Of a DNA stretch of 64,000 bases, positions 16,034 to 24,261 are shown piece by piece. The position numbers and the translations under genes were made by a program. How positions within the stretch are numbered: the stretch's first letter is position 1; the number at the start of each line of letters is the position of its first letter. The stretch is taken from NCBI RefSeq assembly GCF_050897975.1, contig NZ_JBPAXY010000008.1, positions 295,887 to 359,886 of the forward strand, given 5' to 3'. This stretch comes from Pseudooceanicola sp050897975 (GTDB lineage Bacteria; Pseudomonadota; Alphaproteobacteria; Rhodobacterales; Rhodobacteraceae). The notes under the pieces were generated by a model. The model did no database searches and had not been told where the DNA came from. It saw only the letters and a list, made by a program, of their open reading frames with translations.

Positions 16034-17460
16034 CAGTCCCCCAGAACCCAGGTATCTTTGGTGCCGCCGCCCTGGCTGGAATTCACCACCAGAGAGCCTT
16101 CCTTCAGCGCCACGCGGGTCAGCCCGCCGGGCGTGATATGCACCCGTCCGGGCGCGCAAAGGACGTAGGGCCGCAGGTCCACATGGCGCGGCGCCAACCC
16201 CTTCTTGGTCATGATCGGCACGGTCGACAGGGCCAGCGTCGGCTGGGCCACGTAGTTGCCCGGCTTGGCGCGCAGCTTGGCGCCGAAGTCGGCCAGTTCC
16301 TTCTTCGAGGCCGCAGGCCCGACCAGCATCCCGTAACCGCCTGAGCCGTGCACCTCTTTCACCACCAGATCGGCGAGGTTATCCAGCACGTATTTCAGGC
16401 TGTCGGGTTCCGAGCAGCGCCAGGTGGGCACGTTCTTCAGGATCGCCTTTTCGCCGGTGTAGAATTCGACGATATCGGGCATGTAGCTGTAAAGCGCCTT
16501 GTCGTCGGCAATGCCGGTGCCCGGCGCATTGGCGATGGTGATATTGCCCGCGCGGTAGACATCCATGATGCCCGGCACACCCAGCAGGCTGTCGGGGTTG
16601 AAGGACAGCGGATCCAGGAAGTCGTCGTCAACGCGACGATAGATCACGTCGATGGGTTTGTAGCCCATGGTGGTGCGCATCTGCACCTTGCCGTCCACCA
16701 CCCGCAGATCGCTGGCCTCGACCAGCTCGGCGCCCATCTGGTCGGCCAGGAAGCTGTGCTCGAAATAGGCCGAGTTGTGGATCCCCGGCGTCAGCACGGC
16801 CACACGCGGCTTGCTGCCATCGAACCCCGGCGGGGCGCATTCCGACAGCGACCGGCGCAGCTCGGCCGGATAGGACGAGACCGGGCGCACCTTCATCTTG
16901 GTGAACAGCTCGGGGAACATCTGCAACATCGTCTCGCGGTTCTCCAGCATGTAGGAGACGCCAGAGGGCGTGCGGGCGTTGTCTTCCAGCACATAGAACT
17001 CATCCTCGCCGGTGCGCACCAGGTCGGTGCCGACGATATGGGTATAGACGCCGCCCGGGGGCGTCATGCCGATCATCTGCGGCAGGAAGGCCTCGTTGCG
17101 GGCGATGATCTCTTCCGGCAGGCGGCCGGATTTGATGATTTCCTGGCGGTGATAGATGTCGGCCAGGAAGGCGTTCAGGGCGCGGACCCGCTGTTCGATG
17201 CCCTTTTCCAGCAGGCGCCATTCGCGCGCCGCGATGATCCGGGGCACGATGTCGAAGGGAATCAGGCGCTCTTGCGCCTCTTTCTGCCCATAGACGTTGA
17301 AGGTGATGCCAATGCGCCTGAAGAAGGTCTCCGCCTCGGCGGATTTCTTCAGCAGGACCTTCGGGTCCTCGCCGGAAAACCAGCTGGCATAGTCGGCATA
17401 GGGGACCCGCGCATCGCCGGCGCCGGTCAGCATCTCGTCAAAGAACCGATTGTCGGTCAT
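16033..17460 (-). CDS. Circularly permuted ATP-grasp enzyme (type 2)
   Basis: A 475-residue ATP-grasp protein of the DUF404/DUF407 group. Visible conserved parts are ERLIPFDIVPRIIAAREW, VLEDNARTPSGVSYMLENRE, VDDDFLDPL and LVVKEVHGSGGYGMLVGP. Such enzymes are predicted to form peptide bonds, perhaps making or attaching a short peptide, in the cytoplasm. It is the first gene of the Anbu cluster. The 520 bases upstream contain no gene, so the promoter must lie there, although I could not pick it out. Confidence 0.9.
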   Translation of the reverse strand: MTDNRFFDEMLTGAGDARVPYADYASWFSGEDPKVLLKKSAEAETFFRRIGITFNVYGQKEAQERLIPFDIVPRIIAAREWRLLEKGIEQRVRALNAFLADIYHRQEIIKSGRLPEEIIARNEAFLPQMIGMTPPGGVYTHIVGTDLVRTGEDEFYVLEDNARTPSGVSYMLENRETMLQMFPELFTKMKVRPVSSYPAELRRSLSECAPPGFDGSKPRVAVLTPGIHNSAYFEHSFLADQMGAELVEASDLRVVDGKVQMRTTMGYKPIDVIYRRVDDDFLDPLSFNPDSLLGVPGIMDVYRAGNITIANAPGTGIADDKALYSYMPDIVEFYTGEKAILKNVPTWRCSEPDSLKYVLDNLADLVVKEVHGSGGYGMLVGPAASKKELADFGAKLRAKPGNYVAQPTLALSTVPIMTKKGLAPRHVDLRPYVLCAPGRVHITPGGLTRVALKEGSLVVNSSQGGGTKDTWVLGD

Positions 17461-17982
17461 GGTCTCCCTCAGCCCTTATTGTCCCAGTCTCGGCGCCCTT
17501 TTGTTGCGCCCGGATGCGGCGGGCGGGCCAGCCTGCCTGCATCCGTCCCGCGCCGGGCCCACGCCATGGGCGGCGCCCGGACCCCGATCCTCGCAGAGCC
17601 CCGAAGGGGAAGCGAGGGGCGGATGACCACAGCCCACGGCAGAGACGGTGAGAAACCGGGCTGTTGCCCAATTCGCGGGCGCTCGGCCCCGGTCCGGTTC
17701 TCTCCGGCCCTGGTGGCCCCTGGCGCACTGTCCTTCTCCCCAGTTCTGTCCGCAAGGATACGGTCCCCCCAAGGAGGCGCATTTTGGCGTCAAAGGTCAA
17801 GGGTTTGGGCCACGGCCTGTGCGGGACGGGGCGGATCTGTCTGCGCGAGGCGGCGGCGCAAGCGGTGCCAGAGCCCCCCCCCCGGCGATGTCGCGTCCCG
17901 CCCCTGGCGGGGCGCGGACAGGCTGGCCCCGGGCCACGGGCTCGCACAAGCTGATCCCGACCGCCCGAGCAAAGAGCCCCGC
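17461..17982. other. Intergenic region upstream of the Anbu cluster and isochorismatase gene
   Basis: 522 bases between divergent genes. Short open frames here have no protein-like composition. It should contain both promoters, but no clear -35/-10 pair or dyad was seen. Confidence 0.5.
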
Positions 17983-18684
17983 ATGACCGAAGCGCCCCTG
18001 CCGCACCAGCCCCTGACCCTCGATCCCACCCGCGCCCTGCTGGTGCCGATCGACATGCAGGAGGAACACCGCGCCGATCCACGCTATCTGGTGGCGGGTT
18101 ACGCCCAGGTCCTGCGCAATGCCGCCCGGCTGCTGGCCGCTGCCCGAGCCCATGGGACGGGCGTGTTGCACGCGGGCTATCTGCGCGATTTCGCCCGCGT
18201 CCCGCCCCGCCCCTTCGAGCCGGTGATGCCCTGCGGCAGCCCGGCCTTTTCCGCCCCGGGCTCGGCCCTGACCGATTTCTGCGCCGAAGTGGCCCCGCTG
18301 CCCGACGAGCCGGTGGTGCTGAAGAACGACCTGTCGTGTTTCACCGACGAAGGCTTCCGCGAGGCCGTGACCGGGGCGGCGCCCGACTGGCTGGTGATCT
18401 GCGGCGTCTGGACCGAGGCCTGCGTGGCCGCCACCTGCCGCGACGCGGTGGCGGCGGGATACCGGGTGCTGCTGGCCAAGGACGCCTGCGGATCGGGCAG
18501 CCGCCACATGCATGAGACCGGCATCATCAACCTGGCCAACCGCCTTTACGGCGGGGCGGTCTGCGACAGCGCCACCGCCTGCCGCCTGCTGGCGGGCGAG
18601 ACGGCGCCGGTCTGGCGGTTGCAGGGCGCCGCGCCGCTGCGCTTTGACGGCCATAGGATCACCGAGGTCTACGACGCGCTTTAG
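17983..18684 (+). CDS. Isochorismatase-family cysteine hydrolase
   Basis: A 233-residue alpha/beta hydrolase of the isochorismatase superfamily (nicotinamidase, N-carbamoyl amidase and related enzymes). The triad is visible: Asp24 (VPIDMQEEH), Lys114 (VVLKNDL) and Cys147 (GVWTEACVAAT). The ATG at 17983 starts MTEAPLPHQPLT; the frame runs far upstream, but only as a shadow of the ATP-grasp gene. The substrate cannot be told from sequence or context. Confidence 0.88.
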   Translation: MTEAPLPHQPLTLDPTRALLVPIDMQEEHRADPRYLVAGYAQVLRNAARLLAAARAHGTGVLHAGYLRDFARVPPRPFEPVMPCGSPAFSAPGSALTDFCAEVAPLPDEPVVLKNDLSCFTDEGFREAVTGAAPDWLVICGVWTEACVAATCRDAVAAGYRVLLAKDACGSGSRHMHETGIINLANRLYGGAVCDSATACRLLAGETAPVWRLQGAAPLRFDGHRITEVYDAL

Positions 18685-18809
18685 CCCGCGCCCGGCCCGG
18701 AAAACCTTTGCGCCCTCGGCGGCCCTCCGCCTATCCTGAGCCCGCGCCGGAGCGATAGGCCCGGCAAGCAACGGATTTTGACGCAGCGATAGCCGGGGGA
18801 TTTCAGGCG

Positions 18810-20042
18810 ATGGATTGGGCAAGGCGGCTGCTGCCGCAGATCGCGCTGGTGCTGATCGTCGGCGTCGTGCTTCTGGCGGTGAACCCCACGGGCGACCTGG
18901 ATGCCATCGGGGCGGTCTATGCGGGGCTGGTGGCCTATGCCTCCATGGCGCTGAACCTTCTGCTGGGAGCGCGGCTGCGCCCGGTGGAACGCGCCTTCGG
19001 CGGCATGGACAAAATGTTCCTGCAACACCGGCAGTTCGGCTATCTGGCGCTGATCGCCGCCGTGCTGCACTGGATCGGCCCGCCCGAGTTCTCGGGGCGC
19101 CTCTACCCCTGCGACGACAGCTGCAAGGCGGCGATCGAGGGGGGCGAGCTGGCCTTCAACTGGCTCATCGTGCTGGGGCTGGTCAGCGCCCTGCGGCGGA
19201 TGAAACTGCGCGGCTACACCCTGCCCTATCACTGGTGGAAGCGGACCCATTACCTGATGCTGCTGCCCTTCGGCGCGGCCACCTTCCACTTGGCCTTCAA
19301 CATGAAGATGCCGGTGACCTACCAGACCCTGGCCGAGGGCTTCGCCGCCCTGGGGGCGATCTGCGCCCTGCTGTGGATCGCCAGCTTTGCCGCCCGGATG
19401 ATCGGCGCGCGCAAATACGAGGTGGTCGAGGTCACCCGCCAGGGCGATGTGACCGGCATCCGCGCCCGTCCCCTGGGCCGGGGGTTGCGGCATCGCGCGG
19501 GCCAGTTCGCCTATATCCGCGCCAATCGCGCCGGCCTGCGCGAGGCACACCCGTTCTCGATCTCGGGCGGCGAGGGGCAGAACGGCGAATTGCAGTTCAA
19601 CATCAAGGCCCTGGGCGATTTCACCGCGCACCTGCCCACGCTGCAACCGGGCGACCGGCTGACCGTGGAAGGGCCCTATGGCCATTTCCGCTATCCCACC
19701 CGCGAGGGGCGCCAGCTGTGGATCGCCGCCGGGATCGGGGTCACCCCCTTCCTCAGCTTCGTGCGTTCCCTGCCCGAGGATCTGCCCTGCGCGGTCGAGA
19801 TGGTCTATCTGGTGCGCACCCGCGACGAGGCCCTGGCGCTGGACGAGCTGGAGGCGGCAGCAGAGCGGGTGCCCAACTTCTCTTTCACCCTGCATCCCTC
19901 GAAGGAAAAGGGCCGCTGGAGCGCGCCGGAAGAGACGCCGCCGGACCTGCGCGCGGTCCTCTTCTGTGGCCCGCCCATGGTGCGCGACGCGCTGCGCAAA
20001 CGCTTTGGCCGCAAGCTGCATTTCGAATATTTCGAGTTCTGA
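18810..20042 (+). CDS. NOX-like flavocytochrome (ferric reductase-like membrane domain plus FAD/NAD(P)H domain)
   Basis: 410 residues. The first 200 form about six transmembrane helices with two bis-His heme pairs at the NOX/FRE spacing: His73-His87 (14 apart) and His147-His160 (13 apart). The cytoplasmic dehydrogenase part has HPFSISG for FAD, GIGVTPFLSF for the nucleotide and FCGPPMV at the C-terminus. It should carry electrons from NAD(P)H across the membrane through FAD and two hemes b; the acceptor could be oxygen (superoxide formation), ferric iron or a periplasmic protein. It is convergent with the exported caspase/cytochrome operon. Confidence 0.85.
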   Translation: MDWARRLLPQIALVLIVGVVLLAVNPTGDLDAIGAVYAGLVAYASMALNLLLGARLRPVERAFGGMDKMFLQHRQFGYLALIAAVLHWIGPPEFSGRLYPCDDSCKAAIEGGELAFNWLIVLGLVSALRRMKLRGYTLPYHWWKRTHYLMLLPFGAATFHLAFNMKMPVTYQTLAEGFAALGAICALLWIASFAARMIGARKYEVVEVTRQGDVTGIRARPLGRGLRHRAGQFAYIRANRAGLREAHPFSISGGEGQNGELQFNIKALGDFTAHLPTLQPGDRLTVEGPYGHFRYPTREGRQLWIAAGIGVTPFLSFVRSLPEDLPCAVEMVYLVRTRDEALALDELEAAAERVPNFSFTLHPSKEKGRWSAPEETPPDLRAVLFCGPPMVRDALRKRFGRKLHFEYFEF

Positions 20043-20045
20043 TCC

Positions 20046-20069
20046 GGGCGTGCCCCGGGCGGCACGCCC
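20046..20069. terminator. Bidirectional hairpin in the convergent gap
   Basis: A perfect 9-bp stem GGGCGTGCC / GGCACGCCC with loop CCGGGC lies between the NOX-like gene and the M14-like gene, which end towards each other. Confidence 0.6.
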
Positions 20070-20128
20070 CGCCCCCGCATCGAGCGGGGCCGGGCCGTGG
20101 GGTCAGGCGCCGCCTGCCCCCGGCGCCC

Positions 20129-21511
20129 CTACCACAGCGGGGCGATATCGAGATAGCCCATCAACACATCGACCATGCGCTGCTGCGCCTCTCCGGCGCC
20201 GAACTGGGCCTCGATGTTGTAATACTCGCCCAGCCCGTTCATCTTGGTAAAGAACGAGAAGGAACAATCGTTCCGTTCGGGCCGGACGTGTTCATAGATC
20301 ACGTTGACCCCCTGGGCATGGAAGGCCGCCGTGGCCTTGCGCGAGGCCGCGCTTTGCTCGAAGGGGCGGGTGTCGGCCAGCAGGATGGCGTTATCCTCGT
20401 CCGACAGGGCGCCCTGGGGCGCGGGCGTCATCATCCCCGTCATAGAGGCCGAACTACGCCGGGCCGAGATATGGCCGCGCCCGCCCGCGCCGGAATAGCC
20501 CTCGTCGTTATTGTGCAGGGTCAGCACCGGGTAGCGGTCGGAAAAGAAGCTGGTGATCGCCTTGGTAAAGCCCGGCGTCGGCTTGGCCGAGATGTCGCGG
20601 CAGGTCGCGGCCTCTGACGCGGTCAGGGAAAAGTTGCGGTTCGGATCCTGGCCCTGGAACACCCGGTTCTCGCCCGCCTCGACCGCCACCATCGCCCCGC
20701 CGTAGCGGCGCACGGCGTAAAGGGCGCTGTCGAAGGCGGCGTTCTCGTTGTCGTGCAGCACCGCCCAGACCGGCCCGCGCCGGGTCGAGAGGTTGCGCAC
20801 CACGGTCAGTTGCCAATTGCGGCCATGTTCGGAAAAGCTGTGCCGCGACAGGCAGAGATCGCCGTCTTCGGCGAACTGGGCGGCGTTGCGGCGCACGTCC
20901 GGGTCGGGGAAATCCGCCGCCGCCAGGCAGGGCGCGTCGGGGGCGCTGAACCAGGCGGCGGGGGTGGCGGCCAGGCCCTGGGGCCGGGCGCGCGGGCGCA
21001 GGGGCGTCACGGCGGCCACGGCCTCGGCGGCGCTCAGGCCCTCGGGCGCCGGGCTCGCGGCCTGCTCTGCGGCCAGGGCTGCCGCCACCGCGCCGTCGCG
21101 CCCCGCCTCGGTGGTGGTGGACAGCATCCCCATCACCGAGCGGGCGATCATCCGGCTTTCGGGATCGGGCTGCGCGCCCAGGGGCGCCGGGGTGCTGTCG
21201 GCAACCCGGGGCGCCGGCGCGCCGGCGGGGGCTACGGGGGTCTCAGGGGCCTCGGGGGCCGCGCCCCCTGCCCCCGCGCTGCCCGAGGGCGGGCGCAGGC
21301 TGCGCGCGGGCGCCAGGCCGCCGCCCTCTTGCGGCACCAGCGAGGCCAGGGGGGCGGTGGCCACCGGCGCAGGCGCCGCCCCTTCCGCCGCCTGGGCGCG
21401 CGCGCTGCCCAGTTGCGGCCCGGCCCAGACCGCCGACAGCGGCAGGATCACCCCGCAGGCGATCAGACCCGGAGAGAGGAACTTGGCCAGGGCGGTGCGC
21501 AGAATGCTCAT
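20129..21511 (-). CDS. Exported M14-like metallopeptidase candidate
   Basis: 460 residues. It has an N-terminal signal segment (LIACGVILPLSAVWA), about 150 residues of Ala/Pro-rich, probably disordered sequence, then a compact C-terminal domain. That domain carries the M14 carboxypeptidase pattern HxxE (His253-Asp-Asn-Glu256 in VLHDNENAAF), DPNRNF (289-294, like the substrate-binding NRNF of M14), and a third potential zinc His333 in LTLHNNDEGYSG. The catalytic Glu is not clear. It could be a peptidase or amidase acting in the periplasm. It is the last gene of the cytochrome/caspase operon, 61 bases after the caspase stop. Family membership is my inference from motifs. Confidence 0.6.
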   Translation of the reverse strand: MSILRTALAKFLSPGLIACGVILPLSAVWAGPQLGSARAQAAEGAAPAPVATAPLASLVPQEGGGLAPARSLRPPSGSAGAGGAAPEAPETPVAPAGAPAPRVADSTPAPLGAQPDPESRMIARSVMGMLSTTTEAGRDGAVAAALAAEQAASPAPEGLSAAEAVAAVTPLRPRARPQGLAATPAAWFSAPDAPCLAAADFPDPDVRRNAAQFAEDGDLCLSRHSFSEHGRNWQLTVVRNLSTRRGPVWAVLHDNENAAFDSALYAVRRYGGAMVAVEAGENRVFQGQDPNRNFSLTASEAATCRDISAKPTPGFTKAITSFFSDRYPVLTLHNNDEGYSGAGGRGHISARRSSASMTGMMTPAPQGALSDEDNAILLADTRPFEQSAASRKATAAFHAQGVNVIYEHVRPERNDCSFSFFTKMNGLGEYYNIEAQFGAGEAQQRMVDVLMGYLDIAPLW

Positions 21512-21572
21512 TCGTATCTCACTTCACTTCTGTCGAGCGGGGCGTCTGTCGAGTGGGCCGGGAGCCCAGGCC

Positions 21573-24134
21573 TCAATAGCCGTTCAGGCGGAAATAACCA
21601 TTGCCGCAATAGCCCGAATACATCGCCGCATTGGCCACATTGCCCTGGATCCAGAAGTCTGTCTTCGACCGGGGCGACAGCCCGTTGCGATCCAGCGAGA
21701 TATTGCCGCCAAGGTCGATCTGGCCGGTGAAGGTCCGCCCGTCCGACCAGAAGGTAACGGTGCCGTTGTCGACCTGGGCGGTGAAATCGTAGCGGTTCTT
21801 GCATTCCACGCTGGGGCTGCGGCGGCCATTGTCGGTATAGCCGCGCTGACCGGCATAGCTGCCGTTGCGCCCGTCCCAGGGGTCGCTGGGCTGGCGGAAC
21901 TGATCCAGGCCGCCCCCGCCGCTGGCCGGGCGGGCCAGGGCCGCCAGGTCGGTTTGCAGGGCCTCGCGGTGTTCCTCGACCTCGGGGCGGCGGAAATCGT
22001 CGCGGCTGGCGCGGGTCAGCCAGCTGTCGGTGCAGGCCACGCCCTTTTCCAGCCTGGCGGCCTCGCTGAGCGAGCCTTCGGCCTGTTGCAGGCAGGAAAT
22101 CAGCTCGGCCCAGAGGCTTTCGGCATCCGGCGCCGTGCCGCCGCCCGCGCCGATCCGTTCCAGCGCCCCCTGGGCGCGCATGTTGCCGCGTTCCTGGGCG
22201 CGGGTGTACCAGACCTGCGCCTGCTCCAGGTTCTGGCCGCCATGCACCCCGGTCTCCCAGGCCTCGCCGATCTGATAGGCCAGGTTGCCGTCCTGAAAGC
22301 GGAAGAACAGGATCTCGTAGACATCCGAGGGCGAGAGCTTGCCCGGCTGGCCTTCGGGGAACTGGCGCAGATGGGCCAGCACCTGGCGCGCCTCGCTGGC
22401 GCGGTTGATCAGCAGGGAATAGGCATCCATCGCCGCCGAGGGGTTGCCCATCTCGTTTTGCAACTCGATCACCCGGAACAGCGCCCGGCGCTGATCCTCG
22501 GCCGAGATGGTCGAGGAATTGGCGGCCCGTTCGTACCAGAACAGCGCCTCGTTCAGGTCGCGTTGCGGCAGCGGGATCTCGGGCGAGGACAGCACGTCGC
22601 CCAGTTTCAGCGCCGCGCGGGGCACGGTGCCGGCGGCGAACTTCAGCGCGTCGAGGCCGCGCGCCTGTTCGCCCTGCTCCAGCAGGATCAGGGCGCGGCT
22701 GAAGGAAATCGCCCGGCCATCCACCGTATCGGCGGTGGCGGCAATGGCGCAGCTTTGGTCGGCCTCGGCCAGGGTCGCGGCATCGACGGTGGAAAAGACC
22801 GAACCCAACCGCGCGGCGGTGGTTTCGCAGCGCACCACATGGGCATTGATCTCGTCCCGGCTCATCTGGCGGCAGGCCTCGGCTTCGGCGGCGCGGGCGG
22901 CCTCGGTATGGGCGCTGCCCTCGTGGAAGGTCAGATAGGCGCGGTAGGCGGCGCAGGTGTTCTCGGCCTTGGTCTCTTCCCAGGCCAGCGTGGCGATGCG
23001 GGCGTTGATCGCCTCGCGCAGGTCGTCGCATTGGATATAGCGGTCGCGCTCGGCCCGGGCCTGCTCGATGGTGGCGATGGCGTCGATATTGCCGCGAATG
23101 GGCGCCGAGGTGCAGACCGCGTCCAGCGCGCCGGGCGCGATCGGCGCGGGCACGCCGCCCGGCCCGGTACAGCCCGGGGCGCCGTTGATATTGGCCACCG
23201 CCAGGCAGAATTCGTTACGTTCCGAGCGCGAGTAATCGAGGCCGTTTTCCATCACCGGATTCTGGGAATGCGAGCCGCCCGGCTTGTTGCGGGCCATGCG
23301 GGCGACGCTGGATTGCAGCTCTCGGTGCAGGTCCGACAGACGGATCGTGGGGTTGCGCGACAGCTGGGTGACCAGCACCCGGGTATAGACCGACAGGCGC
23401 ACGTCATCGTCGGTGGACAGGGCCGCCAGCGAGGTCTCGCCGTTGCGGGCGGAATAGAAGATCGCGGTGCCCTCGACCTTGGCCGGCACAAACCCCTGTT
23501 CCTGGCCCACGGCCTTGGTCGGATCGGCAGAGGCCAGGGGCGAGTTGCGGCAGGCGTCGTAGAAGACCACCACCCCCTTGGGCCCCGCCGCCTTCACCAC
23601 CCCCAGGATGTCGCGGTTGAAATTCACCGCGCGGCGCTTGAAGAAGGCCTCGCGGGTGGCGCGTTCGGCCCCCGGCGCGCTGGCGGTCATGTTGACCGGC
23701 ACGATGTAGTTCGAAGGGTCGCCCTCAAAGGTGATGCCGTGGCCGGAATAGTAGATGACCACCGTAGCGTCGCCATCCAGCTTTTCGGCGAAGAAATAGA
23801 CCTGATCCTCGATCTCTTGCTTGGTGCCGTCGCCGACCAGCATGATGTTCTCTTCCGGGTAGCCCATGTCGATGAACAGCTTCTGCATCGCCTTGGCGTC
23901 CAGCTCGGTCACCGCCAGGTCGCTGATGGCGTCGTCGTCGTAGTTCGAGTTGTAGAGGATCAGCGCGTAGTTGTCGGCGCTGGCCTCGCGGGTGACGGGG
24001 CCGGTGACGCGCACCTCGGAGAAGTTCTTGAAGGCCACGTCCTGGGCCATTGCGGCAGGCGCGGGCAGCAGCAGCGCGGCAAGGGCAAGGACAGGCAGCA
24101 GCAGAAGGCGGCGGGTGGCAGGCAGCGGGGTCAT
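21573..24134 (-). CDS. Exported caspase-family protease with large C-terminal region
   Basis: 853 residues. The signal peptide (MTPLPATRRLLLLPVLALAA, cleavage after AMA) is followed by a caspase p20-like domain with His132 (YYSGHG) and Cys195 (FYDACRNSP), the expected catalytic dyad. Residues from about 330 form a helical, Sel1/TPR-like region (ALFWYERAANSSTISAEDQRRAL). The last 80 residues are a beta-rich domain with two Cys (CKNRYDFTAQVDNG ... MYSGYCGNGYFRL). The ATG at 24134 gives a clean signal peptide; 24287 does not. It lies 127 bases after the cytochrome gene. Target proteins are unknown. Confidence 0.85.
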   Translation of the reverse strand: MTPLPATRRLLLLPVLALAALLLPAPAAMAQDVAFKNFSEVRVTGPVTREASADNYALILYNSNYDDDAISDLAVTELDAKAMQKLFIDMGYPEENIMLVGDGTKQEIEDQVYFFAEKLDGDATVVIYYSGHGITFEGDPSNYIVPVNMTASAPGAERATREAFFKRRAVNFNRDILGVVKAAGPKGVVVFYDACRNSPLASADPTKAVGQEQGFVPAKVEGTAIFYSARNGETSLAALSTDDDVRLSVYTRVLVTQLSRNPTIRLSDLHRELQSSVARMARNKPGGSHSQNPVMENGLDYSRSERNEFCLAVANINGAPGCTGPGGVPAPIAPGALDAVCTSAPIRGNIDAIATIEQARAERDRYIQCDDLREAINARIATLAWEETKAENTCAAYRAYLTFHEGSAHTEAARAAEAEACRQMSRDEINAHVVRCETTAARLGSVFSTVDAATLAEADQSCAIAATADTVDGRAISFSRALILLEQGEQARGLDALKFAAGTVPRAALKLGDVLSSPEIPLPQRDLNEALFWYERAANSSTISAEDQRRALFRVIELQNEMGNPSAAMDAYSLLINRASEARQVLAHLRQFPEGQPGKLSPSDVYEILFFRFQDGNLAYQIGEAWETGVHGGQNLEQAQVWYTRAQERGNMRAQGALERIGAGGGTAPDAESLWAELISCLQQAEGSLSEAARLEKGVACTDSWLTRASRDDFRRPEVEEHREALQTDLAALARPASGGGGLDQFRQPSDPWDGRNGSYAGQRGYTDNGRRSPSVECKNRYDFTAQVDNGTVTFWSDGRTFTGQIDLGGNISLDRNGLSPRSKTDFWIQGNVANAAMYSGYCGNGYFRLNGY

Positions 24135-24261
24135 CCGTCTTTCTCCATGGTCGTCTTGGCCCCGGGCAGGATCCGGGGGCGGGTCGTCATCGCGACGGCG
24201 GCAGGGGCGCCGCCGGTCGAACCGGTGGCGCCCCGATGGCAGGTCTGGGATCCGCCCCGCC

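Noticed and set aside
17648..17986. Small plus-strand frames upstream of the isochorismatase gene
   Set aside because: No ribosome site, Arg/Pro/Gly-rich composition and no similarity to any family I know.
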